Shown: positions 1-7,122 of the stretch, in pieces | How the letters are laid out: each line of letters starts with the position of its first letter | Numbering within the stretch: the first letter of the stretch is position 1 | DNA from: Verrucomicrobiota bacterium | Lineage (GTDB): Bacteria > Verrucomicrobiota > Verrucomicrobiia > Opitutales > Opitutaceae | Assembly: GCA_023386835.1 (NCBI GenBank) | Contig: JAEWIY010000197.1 | Span: forward strand, 1 to 23,091 | Length of the DNA: 23,091 bases | Direction: 5' to 3' | Notes under the pieces: model-generated | Told to the model about the DNA's origin: nothing | Seen by the model: only the letters and a program-made list of their open reading frames with translations | Databases searched by the model: none | Made by a program: the position numbers and the translations under genes

Positions 1-94
1 TCGGAACGCGTCACAGGAGAAGCAGGCGCCCTTGACGCCCGCGCACCTGCTCGGCCGGAACCGGCACGCACTGCCGCCGACCTCGCCGTCCACG

Positions 95-178
95 GCTTTA
101 AGCTTACCGCCTATCGCTTAACGCTTACCGCCTATCGCTTAAAGCCTAAAGCCCATCGCTTAACGCCTACCGCCTTCA
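95..178. repeat. Heptanucleotide tandem repeat array, 12 units
   Basis: Read on the plus strand, twelve consecutive 7-bp units lie end to end with no gap: GCTTTAA, GCTTACC, GCCTATC, GCTTAAC, GCTTACC, GCCTATC, GCTTAAA, GCCTAAA, GCCCATC, GCTTAAC, GCCTACC, GCCTTCA. The consensus is roughly GCYTAHM. A 21-bp higher-order period is visible, because units 2-4 and 5-7 are almost identical. The last unit contains the reverse complement of the TGA stop of the minus-strand regulator gene, so the array begins at the end of that coding region and extends downstream. It resembles in form the short tandemly repeated heptamers known from cyanobacteria; the function is unknown. Positions 1-94 hold no recognisable gene. 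Confidence 0.9.
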
Positions 179-1708
179 CGGCTTCGACCAGCCGTATTCG
201 TCGATGCGTTTGCGCAGCGTGGCGCGGGTGATGCCCAGTTTTTCGGCAGCGCGAGCCTGGTTGCCGTGGTCCGCGGTGAGTTGGCGGATCACCATCTCAC
301 GCTCCAGGCGCGACAGGATGGGTTCGCCGCCGCTGGCTAATTCCCGATGCACGTAGTCGAGCGCCTCCGTGAGCCCGCTAAACTCCAGTCCCGCGGCTGT
401 GGAGATTCCTGTGTCAGCGGGTTGAGCGGCAGCGTCCGCCGCCATGTTGTCGTTCGCTACTCCCGCGCCGGGCGTCCCCACCCCGGTTGCGCTTGCCGAG
501 TTGCTTGACGCTGTAGCCGCGCGGATCTCGGCCGGCAGGTCCTTCGGCAGGATGGTGTCGCCCTGCGCGATCACGGCACTGCGATAAACGACGTTCTCAA
601 GTTCGCGCACGTTGCCGGGCCAGCGATGCTGGGAGAGGATCTGCATCGCCTCGGGCGAGACTTTGCTCACGCGGGTTTTCCGCTGCTTCAGCAACGTCTG
701 CAGGCAGAAATCGACAATCTGCGGGATGTCGTCCGCGCGATCCCGCAGCGGCGGCATCTTGATGCGGACGACATTGAGCCGGTAGTACAGGTCTTCGCGA
801 AACGTTTTAAGCCGGACCATCTCCTCGAGGTCCTTGTTGGTCGCCGCCAGGATGCGGACATCGACGCGAATCGTCTCGGTCCCGCCGACGCGCTGGATCT
901 CGCCCTGCTGCAGGACGCGTAGGATCTTCGTCTGCGTTGCCAGCGCCATGTCGCCGATCTCGTCGAGGAAGATCGTGCCGCCGTCACAGAGCTCAAACTT
1001 GCCGATTCGCTGGCCAGTCGCGCCGGTGAATGAACCTTTTTCGTGACCAAACAACTCGCTCTCGATCAGGTTGTCCGGAATGGCCGCACAATTGACGGCG
1101 ATGAACGGCCGGGCGGCGCGGTGGCTGTGTTTCCAGATCGAGCGGGCGACCAGCTCCTTTCCGGTGCCGCTCTCACCGGTGATCATCACCGTCACGTCGC
1201 TGGCGGTCACCTGGCCGACGACTTTAAAGACTTCCTGCATCACCGCGGAAGAACCGACGATGCCTTCCTTGTAGTCCTCGGAATTGATCGACGGCTTGTA
1301 GTCTCCCACCGCGTGCATGTCCGCGTGCGCCTGCAGGGCGTTTTCCGCCAGCGACAGCACCTTCGCCGAATCGAACGGCTTCATGATGTAGTCGAAGGCT
1401 CCGAATTTCATCGCCTCGATCGCCGTCTGAGCCGTGCCGAACGCAGTCATCAGCACGACGAGCTGCTTCGGGTTGGCGGAGCGGATGTGCTGCAGCGCTT
1501 CGATGCCGCTCATGCCGCTCATCCGGACATCGAGAAAAATCAGGTCGGGGAACGGGCCGCGTTTCACGACAGCCACGCCATCCTCCCCACTTCCCGCCTC
1601 CAAGACGCGGTACTGCCGAGAGGACAGCACTCGCCCGAGCGAGTACCGAATCTCGGCATCGTCGTCGATAATCAGGATCGTGGGCTGGTGAGCGGCGGCA
1701 TCGGTCAT
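176..1708 (-). CDS. Sigma-54-dependent response regulator (NtrC family)
   Basis: This is a three-domain cytoplasmic activator of 510 residues. The receiver domain (about 10-125) has the acidic pocket D15-D17, phosphoacceptor D60 and conserved K110. The AAA+ domain (about 150-390) has Walker A GESGTGKE (178-185), Walker B GGTIFLDE (243-250) and WPGNVREL (363-370). The sigma-54 contact loop reads GSFTGA (225-230) rather than the usual GAFTGA, a known tolerated variant. An Ala/Ser/Gly/Thr-rich linker (about 398-445) leads to a Fis-type helix-turn-helix at 466-505. After phosphorylation such proteins remodel the sigma-54 RNA polymerase closed complex. No histidine kinase lies in the window, so partner and regulon are unknown. 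No clear SD precedes the ATG. The gene is divergent from the M50 protease across an 80-bp gap. Confidence 0.96.
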   Translation of the reverse strand: MTDAAAHQPTILIIDDDAEIRYSLGRVLSSRQYRVLEAGSGEDGVAVVKRGPFPDLIFLDVRMSGMSGIEALQHIRSANPKQLVVLMTAFGTAQTAIEAMKFGAFDYIMKPFDSAKVLSLAENALQAHADMHAVGDYKPSINSEDYKEGIVGSSAVMQEVFKVVGQVTASDVTVMITGESGTGKELVARSIWKHSHRAARPFIAVNCAAIPDNLIESELFGHEKGSFTGATGQRIGKFELCDGGTIFLDEIGDMALATQTKILRVLQQGEIQRVGGTETIRVDVRILAATNKDLEEMVRLKTFREDLYYRLNVVRIKMPPLRDRADDIPQIVDFCLQTLLKQRKTRVSKVSPEAMQILSQHRWPGNVRELENVVYRSAVIAQGDTILPKDLPAEIRAATASSNSASATGVGTPGAGVANDNMAADAAAQPADTGISTAAGLEFSGLTEALDYVHRELASGGEPILSRLEREMVIRQLTADHGNQARAAEKLGITRATLRKRIDEYGWSKP

Positions 1709-1788
1709 GGGACGTGGACCGGTGTGTCGGGGGTGTCGCGCCTAACCACGACTGGCGTCACCGGCAAAAGATGCTCTGATTAGGAGAC

Positions 1789-2577
1789 ATGTTCCGGTGG
1801 TCAATCAATCTGTTCCGCGTGGCGGGCATCCGGTTGGAGTTGCACGTGAGCTTTCTGTTGCTGCTCGCGTACGCGGCCTGGACCGGTGCCTCAGAGGCGG
1901 GAACGGCCGGTTTGGTTTGGGTCACCGGATTTTTCATCCTGCTCTTCACCTGCGTCGTCGCGCATGAACTGGGTCACTGCCTCGTCGCACGCCGCTTCGG
2001 TGTGAAAGTCGGGCGGATTCTGCTTCTACCCATCGGCGGCATGGCGGAGTTCGACTCCATCCCGCGGCGTTCCGGCCAGGAGATCGCGATCGCACTGGCC
2101 GGTCCGGCGGTGAACTTCGCCCTGATAAGCCTGCTGTTTCTGGTCGGTGTGCGTTTCCCCGGTGATTGGGAGCCGATGGAACTGCCGCTCCACCTCGCCG
2201 AATTGGGACGGCACCTGGTCATCCTCAATTTGGTGATGGGCTGCTTTAACCTGATTCCGGTGTTCCCGATGGACGGAGGTCGGGTGCTGCGCGCCGTCCT
2301 GGCGTCGCGCATGCCTTACCTGCGCGCCACTTGGATCGCCGCGACCGTGGGCAAGATCTTCGCCGTGATCGGCGCCATCACGATGATCTGGCTGTTCGAG
2401 CACTGGCTCGGCGCCCTCTTGTTTCTCTTCATTTTTGTGGTTGGAGAAATGGAGTATCGCGCCGTTCGGCGCCGGGAGCAGGAGGAGGCGCGGTGGCGTC
2501 GGGTGCTTGAATATTACGCCGCTCCACCTCCGCCGGTCGTGGAGATCGGCGCCGCCCCGCCGCGTTTGGACGTCTGA
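1789..2577 (+). CDS. M50 site-2 protease family membrane metalloprotease
   Basis: This is a 262-residue polytopic inner-membrane zinc protease. The active-site motif HELGH (59-63) sits inside a transmembrane helix, and the third zinc ligand is D162 in an NLIPVFPMDGG segment (154-164). A GP-N motif around 105-109 and several hydrophobic stretches match the SpoIVFB/S2P-like compact subgroup, with no PDZ or CBS domain. The N-terminus (W4, the AGI at 12-14, then a hydrophobic helix) is typical of the family and supports this ATG. The SD-like GGAG at 1783-1786 lies unusually close, only 2 nt away. The C-terminal tail is Arg/Glu-rich, then Pro-rich, and is cytoplasmic by inference. Such proteases cut membrane-bound regulators; the substrate here is unknown. 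The divergent sigma-54 regulator next door is a neighbour, not a proven partner. Confidence 0.93.
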   Translation: MFRWSINLFRVAGIRLELHVSFLLLLAYAAWTGASEAGTAGLVWVTGFFILLFTCVVAHELGHCLVARRFGVKVGRILLLPIGGMAEFDSIPRRSGQEIAIALAGPAVNFALISLLFLVGVRFPGDWEPMELPLHLAELGRHLVILNLVMGCFNLIPVFPMDGGRVLRAVLASRMPYLRATWIAATVGKIFAVIGAITMIWLFEHWLGALLFLFIFVVGEMEYRAVRRREQEEARWRRVLEYYAAPPPPVVEIGAAPPRLDV

Positions 2578-2670
2578 CGTCGCGCCTCCGGCCGCCGGTG
2601 CGATCAGCCGAGGGATTCGAGCGGTCCTCACCGTTGCGAAACCAGGGCGCGCGCATCCCTTGCTCACCAT

Positions 2671-2695
2671 TTCACCCCTCTCTCCTTCTTGGGTT
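2671..2695 (+). promoter_or_regulatory. Pyrimidine-rich leader before the LolD-like gene
   Basis: The 25 nt before the ATG at 2696 are almost free of purines at their 5' side and contain TTCACCCCTCTCTCC, with no AGGAG-like SD. Nearly the same sequence (TTCACCCCTCTTTCC) precedes the SbcC-like gene at a matching distance (18 versus 19 nt from TTCACCC to ATG). It may be an unstructured leader for SD-independent initiation; this is inferred from the sequence match only. Confidence 0.4.
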
Positions 2696-3370
2696 ATGTC
2701 TCCCGTTCTCACCGCCCACGACGTCTGCAAGGCCTACGGCCCCGTCCCGGTCCTGCGAAACGTCTCCCTCACGCTGCAAGAGGGCGAGCGTGTCGCCCTC
2801 ACCGGCCCTTCCGGCAGCGGCAAGACGACGCTGCTCAATTGCCTCGGGGGTGTTGACCGGCCGGATACAGGCGTGATCACGCTGCAGGGTGAGGATCTCC
2901 ACCAAATGGATTCCGATCAGCTCGCGCAGGTCCGGCGCTCCCGGATCGGCACCATTTTCCAATTCTTCCACCTATTGCCGACGCTGACAGTGGCAGAAAA
3001 CGTCGAGTTGCCGCTCCAGCTCAATCACGTGTCCTCGACGGAGCGCACGCAACGCGTGGCCCGTTTCCTCGACCGGGTGGGTTTGCAGTCGCGCGCCAAC
3101 GCCCTGCCCGCGCAGCTCTCGGGTGGCGAGCAGCAGCGCGTGGCGATCGCCCGCGCACTCGTGCACGAGCCCGCCGTCGTGCTCGCCGACGAACCCACCG
3201 GCAACCTCGATTCAGCGAACGGCGCCAACATCCTCTCGCTGCTGCGCGAGATGACGGATGAATCCGGCGTGGCCTTGGTTCTGGTAACGCATAGCGAGGA
3301 AGCGGCGGCGATCTGTCATCGGCGGATTCGGTTGCGGGACGGCCAGGTGGTCGCGGACGCGCGTGTATGA
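2696..3370 (+). CDS. ABC transporter ATP-binding protein (LolD/MacB-type)
   Basis: This is a 224-residue ABC ATPase that powers the FtsX-type permease encoded next. Walker A is GPSGSGKT (37-44), the Q-loop Q89, the signature LSGGEQQR (141-148), Walker B VVLADEP (161-167, catalytic E166), and the switch His H199. The GNLDS motif after Walker B is typical of the LolD/MacB/FtsE group. The open frame extends upstream to 2435 inside the protease gene, but homology-like sequence begins only at the ATG at 2696, which gives the normal family length. That start has no SD, only a pyrimidine-rich leader. The TGA stop overlaps the permease ATG by 4 nt (ATGA), so the two are translationally coupled. It probably corresponds to AttE of an AttEFGH-like exporter. 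Confidence 0.94.
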   Translation: MSPVLTAHDVCKAYGPVPVLRNVSLTLQEGERVALTGPSGSGKTTLLNCLGGVDRPDTGVITLQGEDLHQMDSDQLAQVRRSRIGTIFQFFHLLPTLTVAENVELPLQLNHVSSTERTQRVARFLDRVGLQSRANALPAQLSGGEQQRVAIARALVHEPAVVLADEPTGNLDSANGANILSLLREMTDESGVALVLVTHSEEAAAICHRRIRLRDGQVVADARV

Positions 3371-6000
3371 ACGGTTTGGCGACAGCCCTGCTCCTGTGGC
3401 GGCGAACCTCCTGCCGTCATTGGCGGCTTGCCCCAGGCCAGACTCTGCTCCTCGTCACCATCCTGGCGCTCGGCGTGGCGGTGTTTGTCGCGGTGCGCCT
3501 GGCGAACCGGGCCGCGGTCGGGAGTTTCCAGCACTTCACCGACACCCTCACGGGGCAAAGCGACTGGATCATCCGGGCTCCGGCGGGACCGCTGCCAGAG
3601 GACATCCTGTTCGAACTTCGCGAAAAACTGGGCGACGAGCCCGTGCACATTATCCCCGTCCTCGAAATCAACGCGTCTCCACCCGTTGGAGACAGGCCGG
3701 AGGAGGGCTTTGGACGGCCAAGTTACACCTTGCTCGGGGTCGACCTGGTGGCACTCGGCAATCTCGCGCTGCAACGGGCGTCCGCCCGGCCGTTTTTCCA
3801 TGAGGCGCCGGCCCGCGGCCACGAGCGACAGGGCTCCAGTTTCTGGGACTCCCTCGACGGGCGCCCGCGGGTGTGGCTTTCGCCCGAGTGGCCGGAAGAA
3901 CCACTTCCTGACCAGCTCGCGCTGGTGATCGATGACCAAGTCGTGTCGGTGCCCGTGGCGGGTGAAATTCCCCTGCCCGACGACGCACCTCAGCCGCCGT
4001 GGCACCTGATCGTCGGCGACCTGCCAGGCCTGCAACGGCTGAGCGGCCGGCTGGGCGAGATCGACCGCGTGGAACTTGTCGTCGAGCCGGGCCCGCGCCT
4101 GGAGGAGCGTCGTGCCGCGTTGGGTACACGCCTTGAGACAATCAGCGAGGGGCGCTGGCTCGTCACCACCCTCGCGGCGCGGGAAGAGTCGGCGGCCACC
4201 ATGACGCAGGCCTTTCGGCTCAACCTGACGGTGTTGTCGCTGATCGCCTTGCTGGTGGGCCTTTACCTCGTGTTCCAAGCGCTCGATGGCGCAGTGGTGC
4301 GGCGGCGCGGTGAAATCGCGATTCTCCGCTCCCTCGGGGTGGAAGAAGGCACGATCCGCAAACTCTGGTTGGTGGAGTCAGCCGCGCTTGGCGTGTTCGG
4401 CGGAGCTCTCGGCGTGATCATCGGCTGGCTGGGGGCACAGGGCGCCGTGCAGGCCGTCGGCCGGACCGTCAACGCGCTCTACTTCGCCACCACGGTTGAG
4501 GCCGCTCACCTGGAACCGCGCGAAGCCATCGGAGGACTGCTGCTTGGCGTGGTCGCCAGCCTGATCGCCGGTTGGTATCCGGCGAGAATTGCGGCCCGCA
4601 CACCGCCCGCGCAAGTCATGCAGCGCTCCGCCACCGCGCCCGCCGGCGTACGACGCGGCATTCGCGCAATCGGCGCGTTGCTGTTGCTCGCCACGGGCAT
4701 GGCGGCGGCGATGGCGCCCCCCGTGTTGTCCGAAGGCGGCGCGCGTTTTCCGCTGGGGGGCTACCTCGCCGCCCTGTGCTGGATCGGTGGTGGTGGCCTT
4801 TTCGCCGGAGTGGCTCTTCCGTCCGCACGGCACGTTCTTTTCACGGGTCGAGGCCGGCCGTCGGTGACCGTCGCACTGGGGCACCTGCGGCAGCCGTCGG
4901 GCCGGCACCGGCTCGCGGTGGCGGCGCTCCACTGTGCGATCGGCATGACTGCCGGCATGGTCATTCTGGTCGCGAGTTTCGACCAGACCGTCCGCGGTTG
5001 GGTGGCGCGCAGCCTGCAGGCGGACCTCTACCTCTCAAGTGAAGCCGTGCAAAGCGCCTCCGCGCGCGGCCGGATCTCGCCCGCGACCGTGGAGCAACTC
5101 CAGCAGCACCCCGCCGTGGCCGCGCTGCACACGCAGGTCGTGTATCCAGTTTTCATCGACGGCCGGGAAACCCAGCTCCGCGGCTCAGACCTCGCTGCGA
5201 TTCCGGAGCGAATCGACCTCACCTGGATCAAACGACCGGAAGACACGGCTATTTTTGATGCCAATCGCAACGCCGGGCTGGCCCTGATCAGCGAATCCTT
5301 CGCGGAACGGTTCCGCGTGACGGTTGGCGACGAGGTTACCCTGCCAACGCCTGCCGGATCAAAACGCGTTCGGGTGTCCGGGATCTTTGCCGACTATGGC
5401 AACGAGCGCGGCTCCCTGCTGGTCGACCGCACCCACCTCCGCCAGTGGTTCCAGGACGACCACGTCACTAATGTGTCCCTGTGGTTGCGGGAAGGAGCGA
5501 ACGCCGACGCCGTGCGCGCCGACCTCGCCCGCGCATTCCCGGCGTTGAGCATCTACACGCATGCCCGGTTGCGGGACGAGATCCTGCGGGTTTTCCGCCA
5601 GACCTTCGCCATTACGTATGCGCTCGAAGTCATCGGCGTGGTGGTCGCGTTGGTGGGACTGGCGCTGACGCTGACAAGCGTGCTGCTCGATCGCCGCGAG
5701 GAACTCACCACGTTGCGCGCGCTCGGGTTTTCGCGAGGAGAGCTGCGCGCCGCCACCGCTTGGGAAGGCGGCGCGGTTGCTTTTGTCGCGGCGCTGGGCG
5801 GGCTTGCGCTGAGTTTTGGGCTCGGTTGGGTGCTGATTTACGTGATCAACAAGCAGTCCTTCGGCTGGACGCTCGGTTTTGCGGTTCCCTGGTCTTCGCT
5901 GCTGCTCCTGCTGGCGGGCATCACCTGTTGTGGTTTGGTCGTCGGGGCGGCCGTCGGCGGCTGGGCCGCCGCGTTACCGGCCGACCGGGAGGAGGAATGA
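3367..6000 (+). CDS. FtsX-like ABC permease, fused double permease (10 TM)
   Basis: This 877-residue inner-membrane permease consists of two FtsX/MacB-type halves in one chain. I see about ten hydrophobic segments: near 27-45, 286-304, 337-357, 390-408, 433-451, 463-484, 515-537, 743-766, 800-830 and 843-870. Two large presumed periplasmic domains lie at about 46-285 and 538-742. The cytoplasmic loops RRRGEIAILRSLGV (312-325) and the matching DRREELTTLRALGF near 770 are the classic FtsX coupling-loop motifs. It resembles the YbbP-like long permeases and is the size of AttF plus AttG joined. Its start overlaps the ATPase stop and its stop overlaps the next gene, an organisation that indicates a single operon. 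The substrate is not evident; mechanotransmission or export of a lipid or lipoprotein is possible by family. Confidence 0.93.
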   Translation: MNGLATALLLWRRTSCRHWRLAPGQTLLLVTILALGVAVFVAVRLANRAAVGSFQHFTDTLTGQSDWIIRAPAGPLPEDILFELREKLGDEPVHIIPVLEINASPPVGDRPEEGFGRPSYTLLGVDLVALGNLALQRASARPFFHEAPARGHERQGSSFWDSLDGRPRVWLSPEWPEEPLPDQLALVIDDQVVSVPVAGEIPLPDDAPQPPWHLIVGDLPGLQRLSGRLGEIDRVELVVEPGPRLEERRAALGTRLETISEGRWLVTTLAAREESAATMTQAFRLNLTVLSLIALLVGLYLVFQALDGAVVRRRGEIAILRSLGVEEGTIRKLWLVESAALGVFGGALGVIIGWLGAQGAVQAVGRTVNALYFATTVEAAHLEPREAIGGLLLGVVASLIAGWYPARIAARTPPAQVMQRSATAPAGVRRGIRAIGALLLLATGMAAAMAPPVLSEGGARFPLGGYLAALCWIGGGGLFAGVALPSARHVLFTGRGRPSVTVALGHLRQPSGRHRLAVAALHCAIGMTAGMVILVASFDQTVRGWVARSLQADLYLSSEAVQSASARGRISPATVEQLQQHPAVAALHTQVVYPVFIDGRETQLRGSDLAAIPERIDLTWIKRPEDTAIFDANRNAGLALISESFAERFRVTVGDEVTLPTPAGSKRVRVSGIFADYGNERGSLLVDRTHLRQWFQDDHVTNVSLWLREGANADAVRADLARAFPALSIYTHARLRDEILRVFRQTFAITYALEVIGVVVALVGLALTLTSVLLDRREELTTLRALGFSRGELRAATAWEGGAVAFVAALGGLALSFGLGWVLIYVINKQSFGWTLGFAVPWSSLLLLLAGITCCGLVVGAAVGGWAAALPADREEE

Positions 6001-6002
6001 GC

Positions 6003-7115
6003 ATGCACCGTATTCGGCTACTCCTTACGACTTTTGTCGCCTGGCTCAGCCTGGCGGGCGCGCAGGAGCCGGGCTCGTCGGCGCCGTCCCCGGACCCAGC
6101 CGCCGGTTTTGCGGTGCCGCAACCCGGCCGAACGTTTCACTTTCCGGCGGACCACGGGTCGCATCCGGAGTTCCGCGTCGAATGGTGGTACATCACGGGC
6201 CACCTCTTCGGCCGCGGGTCGGCTTCAGGGGAACGGTACGGTTTTCAAGCGACGTTCTTCCGGCAGGCCGCGTCAGATCGCTCCACTCAGATCCACCTCG
6301 CGCATATGGCGGTGGTGGATACACGCACCGGCCGGTTTCTGCACCAGGAACGGCTCAACCGGGCGGGTTGGGACGCGGCGGCCGCCACCTCCACGCTCGA
6401 TGTGCGCCAAGGCCCATGGTCGCTCCGCCTGACTGACGAGGAGGCCGAACGGATGAACTTGCGGGGCGGGGTCGCGGCGCAGGTCCGTTTTGAACTGGAC
6501 CTGCAGCCCGCCAAGCCGCTGGTCGTGTTTGGGGAGAATGGCGTTTCCCGGAAGGGCGACGATCCCACAGCCGCGAGCCACTATCTCACGTTCACCCGAC
6601 TGCGCGTGGAAGGCCGGCTCGAATGGCAGGGCGAGTGGCGCGACGTCGAGGGCCAGGCCTGGATGGATCACGAGTTCAGCAGCAGCCAGTTGAGCCGGGG
6701 CCAGGTGGGTTGGGATTGGGTCAGCCTGCAGCTGGAAGACGGCCGCGAGGTCATGCTCTACCGCCTGCGCCGCGCCGACGGCAGCGCCGACCCCGCGTCC
6801 CGTCTGACGTGGGTGAGCCGGTCTGGTGAAACTCGAGTCCAGTCCTTTGAATGGGCGGTGCTCACACGCTGGCGCAGCCCGCATTCAGGAGGTGAATACC
6901 CGGCGCGGACGCGGATCACCACCACCGATCCGGAGACTGGTGGAACGGTTCACCTGCTGGTCGAGCCGCTGGTGCCGGACCAGGAGCTCCCCGGCGAACT
7001 GAGCCAAATCCCGTATTGGGAAGGCGCCTGCCGCATTCGCGACGAAGCCACCGGCCAGGAGATCGGCTCCGCCTACATGGAACTCACCGGCTACGCCAAA
7101 CCGCTGGCGTTCTAA
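6003..7115 (+). CDS. Secreted CrtC/AttH-family lipocalin-like protein
   Basis: This is a 370-residue protein with a signal peptide (basic MHRIR, hydrophobic core to about 18, likely cleavage after AGA at 18-20). The mature part shows hallmarks of the AttH/CrtC lipocalin-like family: EWWYITG (60-66), a GQAWMDHEFS segment mid-protein and a following GWDWVSLQLEDG motif. This family includes carotenoid 1,2-hydratase and the AttH protein encoded with an ABC exporter in Agrobacterium-type attEFGH clusters. Two ATGs are possible, 5997 and 6003. The strong SD GGAGG at 5991-5995 is spaced 7 nt from 6003 but only 1 nt from 5997, so 6003 is preferred. It is last in the ATPase-permease operon and probably works with that transporter in the periplasm. 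Enzymatic hydratase activity is not implied, because no carotenoid genes are nearby. Confidence 0.9.
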   Translation: MHRIRLLLTTFVAWLSLAGAQEPGSSAPSPDPAAGFAVPQPGRTFHFPADHGSHPEFRVEWWYITGHLFGRGSASGERYGFQATFFRQAASDRSTQIHLAHMAVVDTRTGRFLHQERLNRAGWDAAAATSTLDVRQGPWSLRLTDEEAERMNLRGGVAAQVRFELDLQPAKPLVVFGENGVSRKGDDPTAASHYLTFTRLRVEGRLEWQGEWRDVEGQAWMDHEFSSSQLSRGQVGWDWVSLQLEDGREVMLYRLRRADGSADPASRLTWVSRSGETRVQSFEWAVLTRWRSPHSGGEYPARTRITTTDPETGGTVHLLVEPLVPDQELPGELSQIPYWEGACRIRDEATGQEIGSAYMELTGYAKPLAF

Positions 7116-7122
7116 TCGATCC

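Noticed and set aside
95..178. Repeat array as a CRISPR
   Set aside because: Units are 7 bp and contiguous with no unique spacers, so it is a simple tandem repeat.
1043..1783. Long plus-strand frame opposite the sigma-54 regulator
   Set aside because: It is antisense to a clearly coding gene, has no recognisable motif, and is explained by GC-rich codon bias.
1709..1788. Sigma-54 (-24/-12) promoter in the divergent gap
   Set aside because: No GG-N10-GC element resembling TGGCAC-N5-TTGC was found on either strand.
2435..2695. N-terminal extension of the LolD-like ATPase
   Set aside because: It overlaps the end of the M50 gene in another frame, and the ABC domain begins at the ATG at 2696.
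5481..6002. N-terminal extension of the AttH-like protein
   Set aside because: It lies inside the permease gene in another frame. The signal peptide and SD both point to the ATG at 6003.
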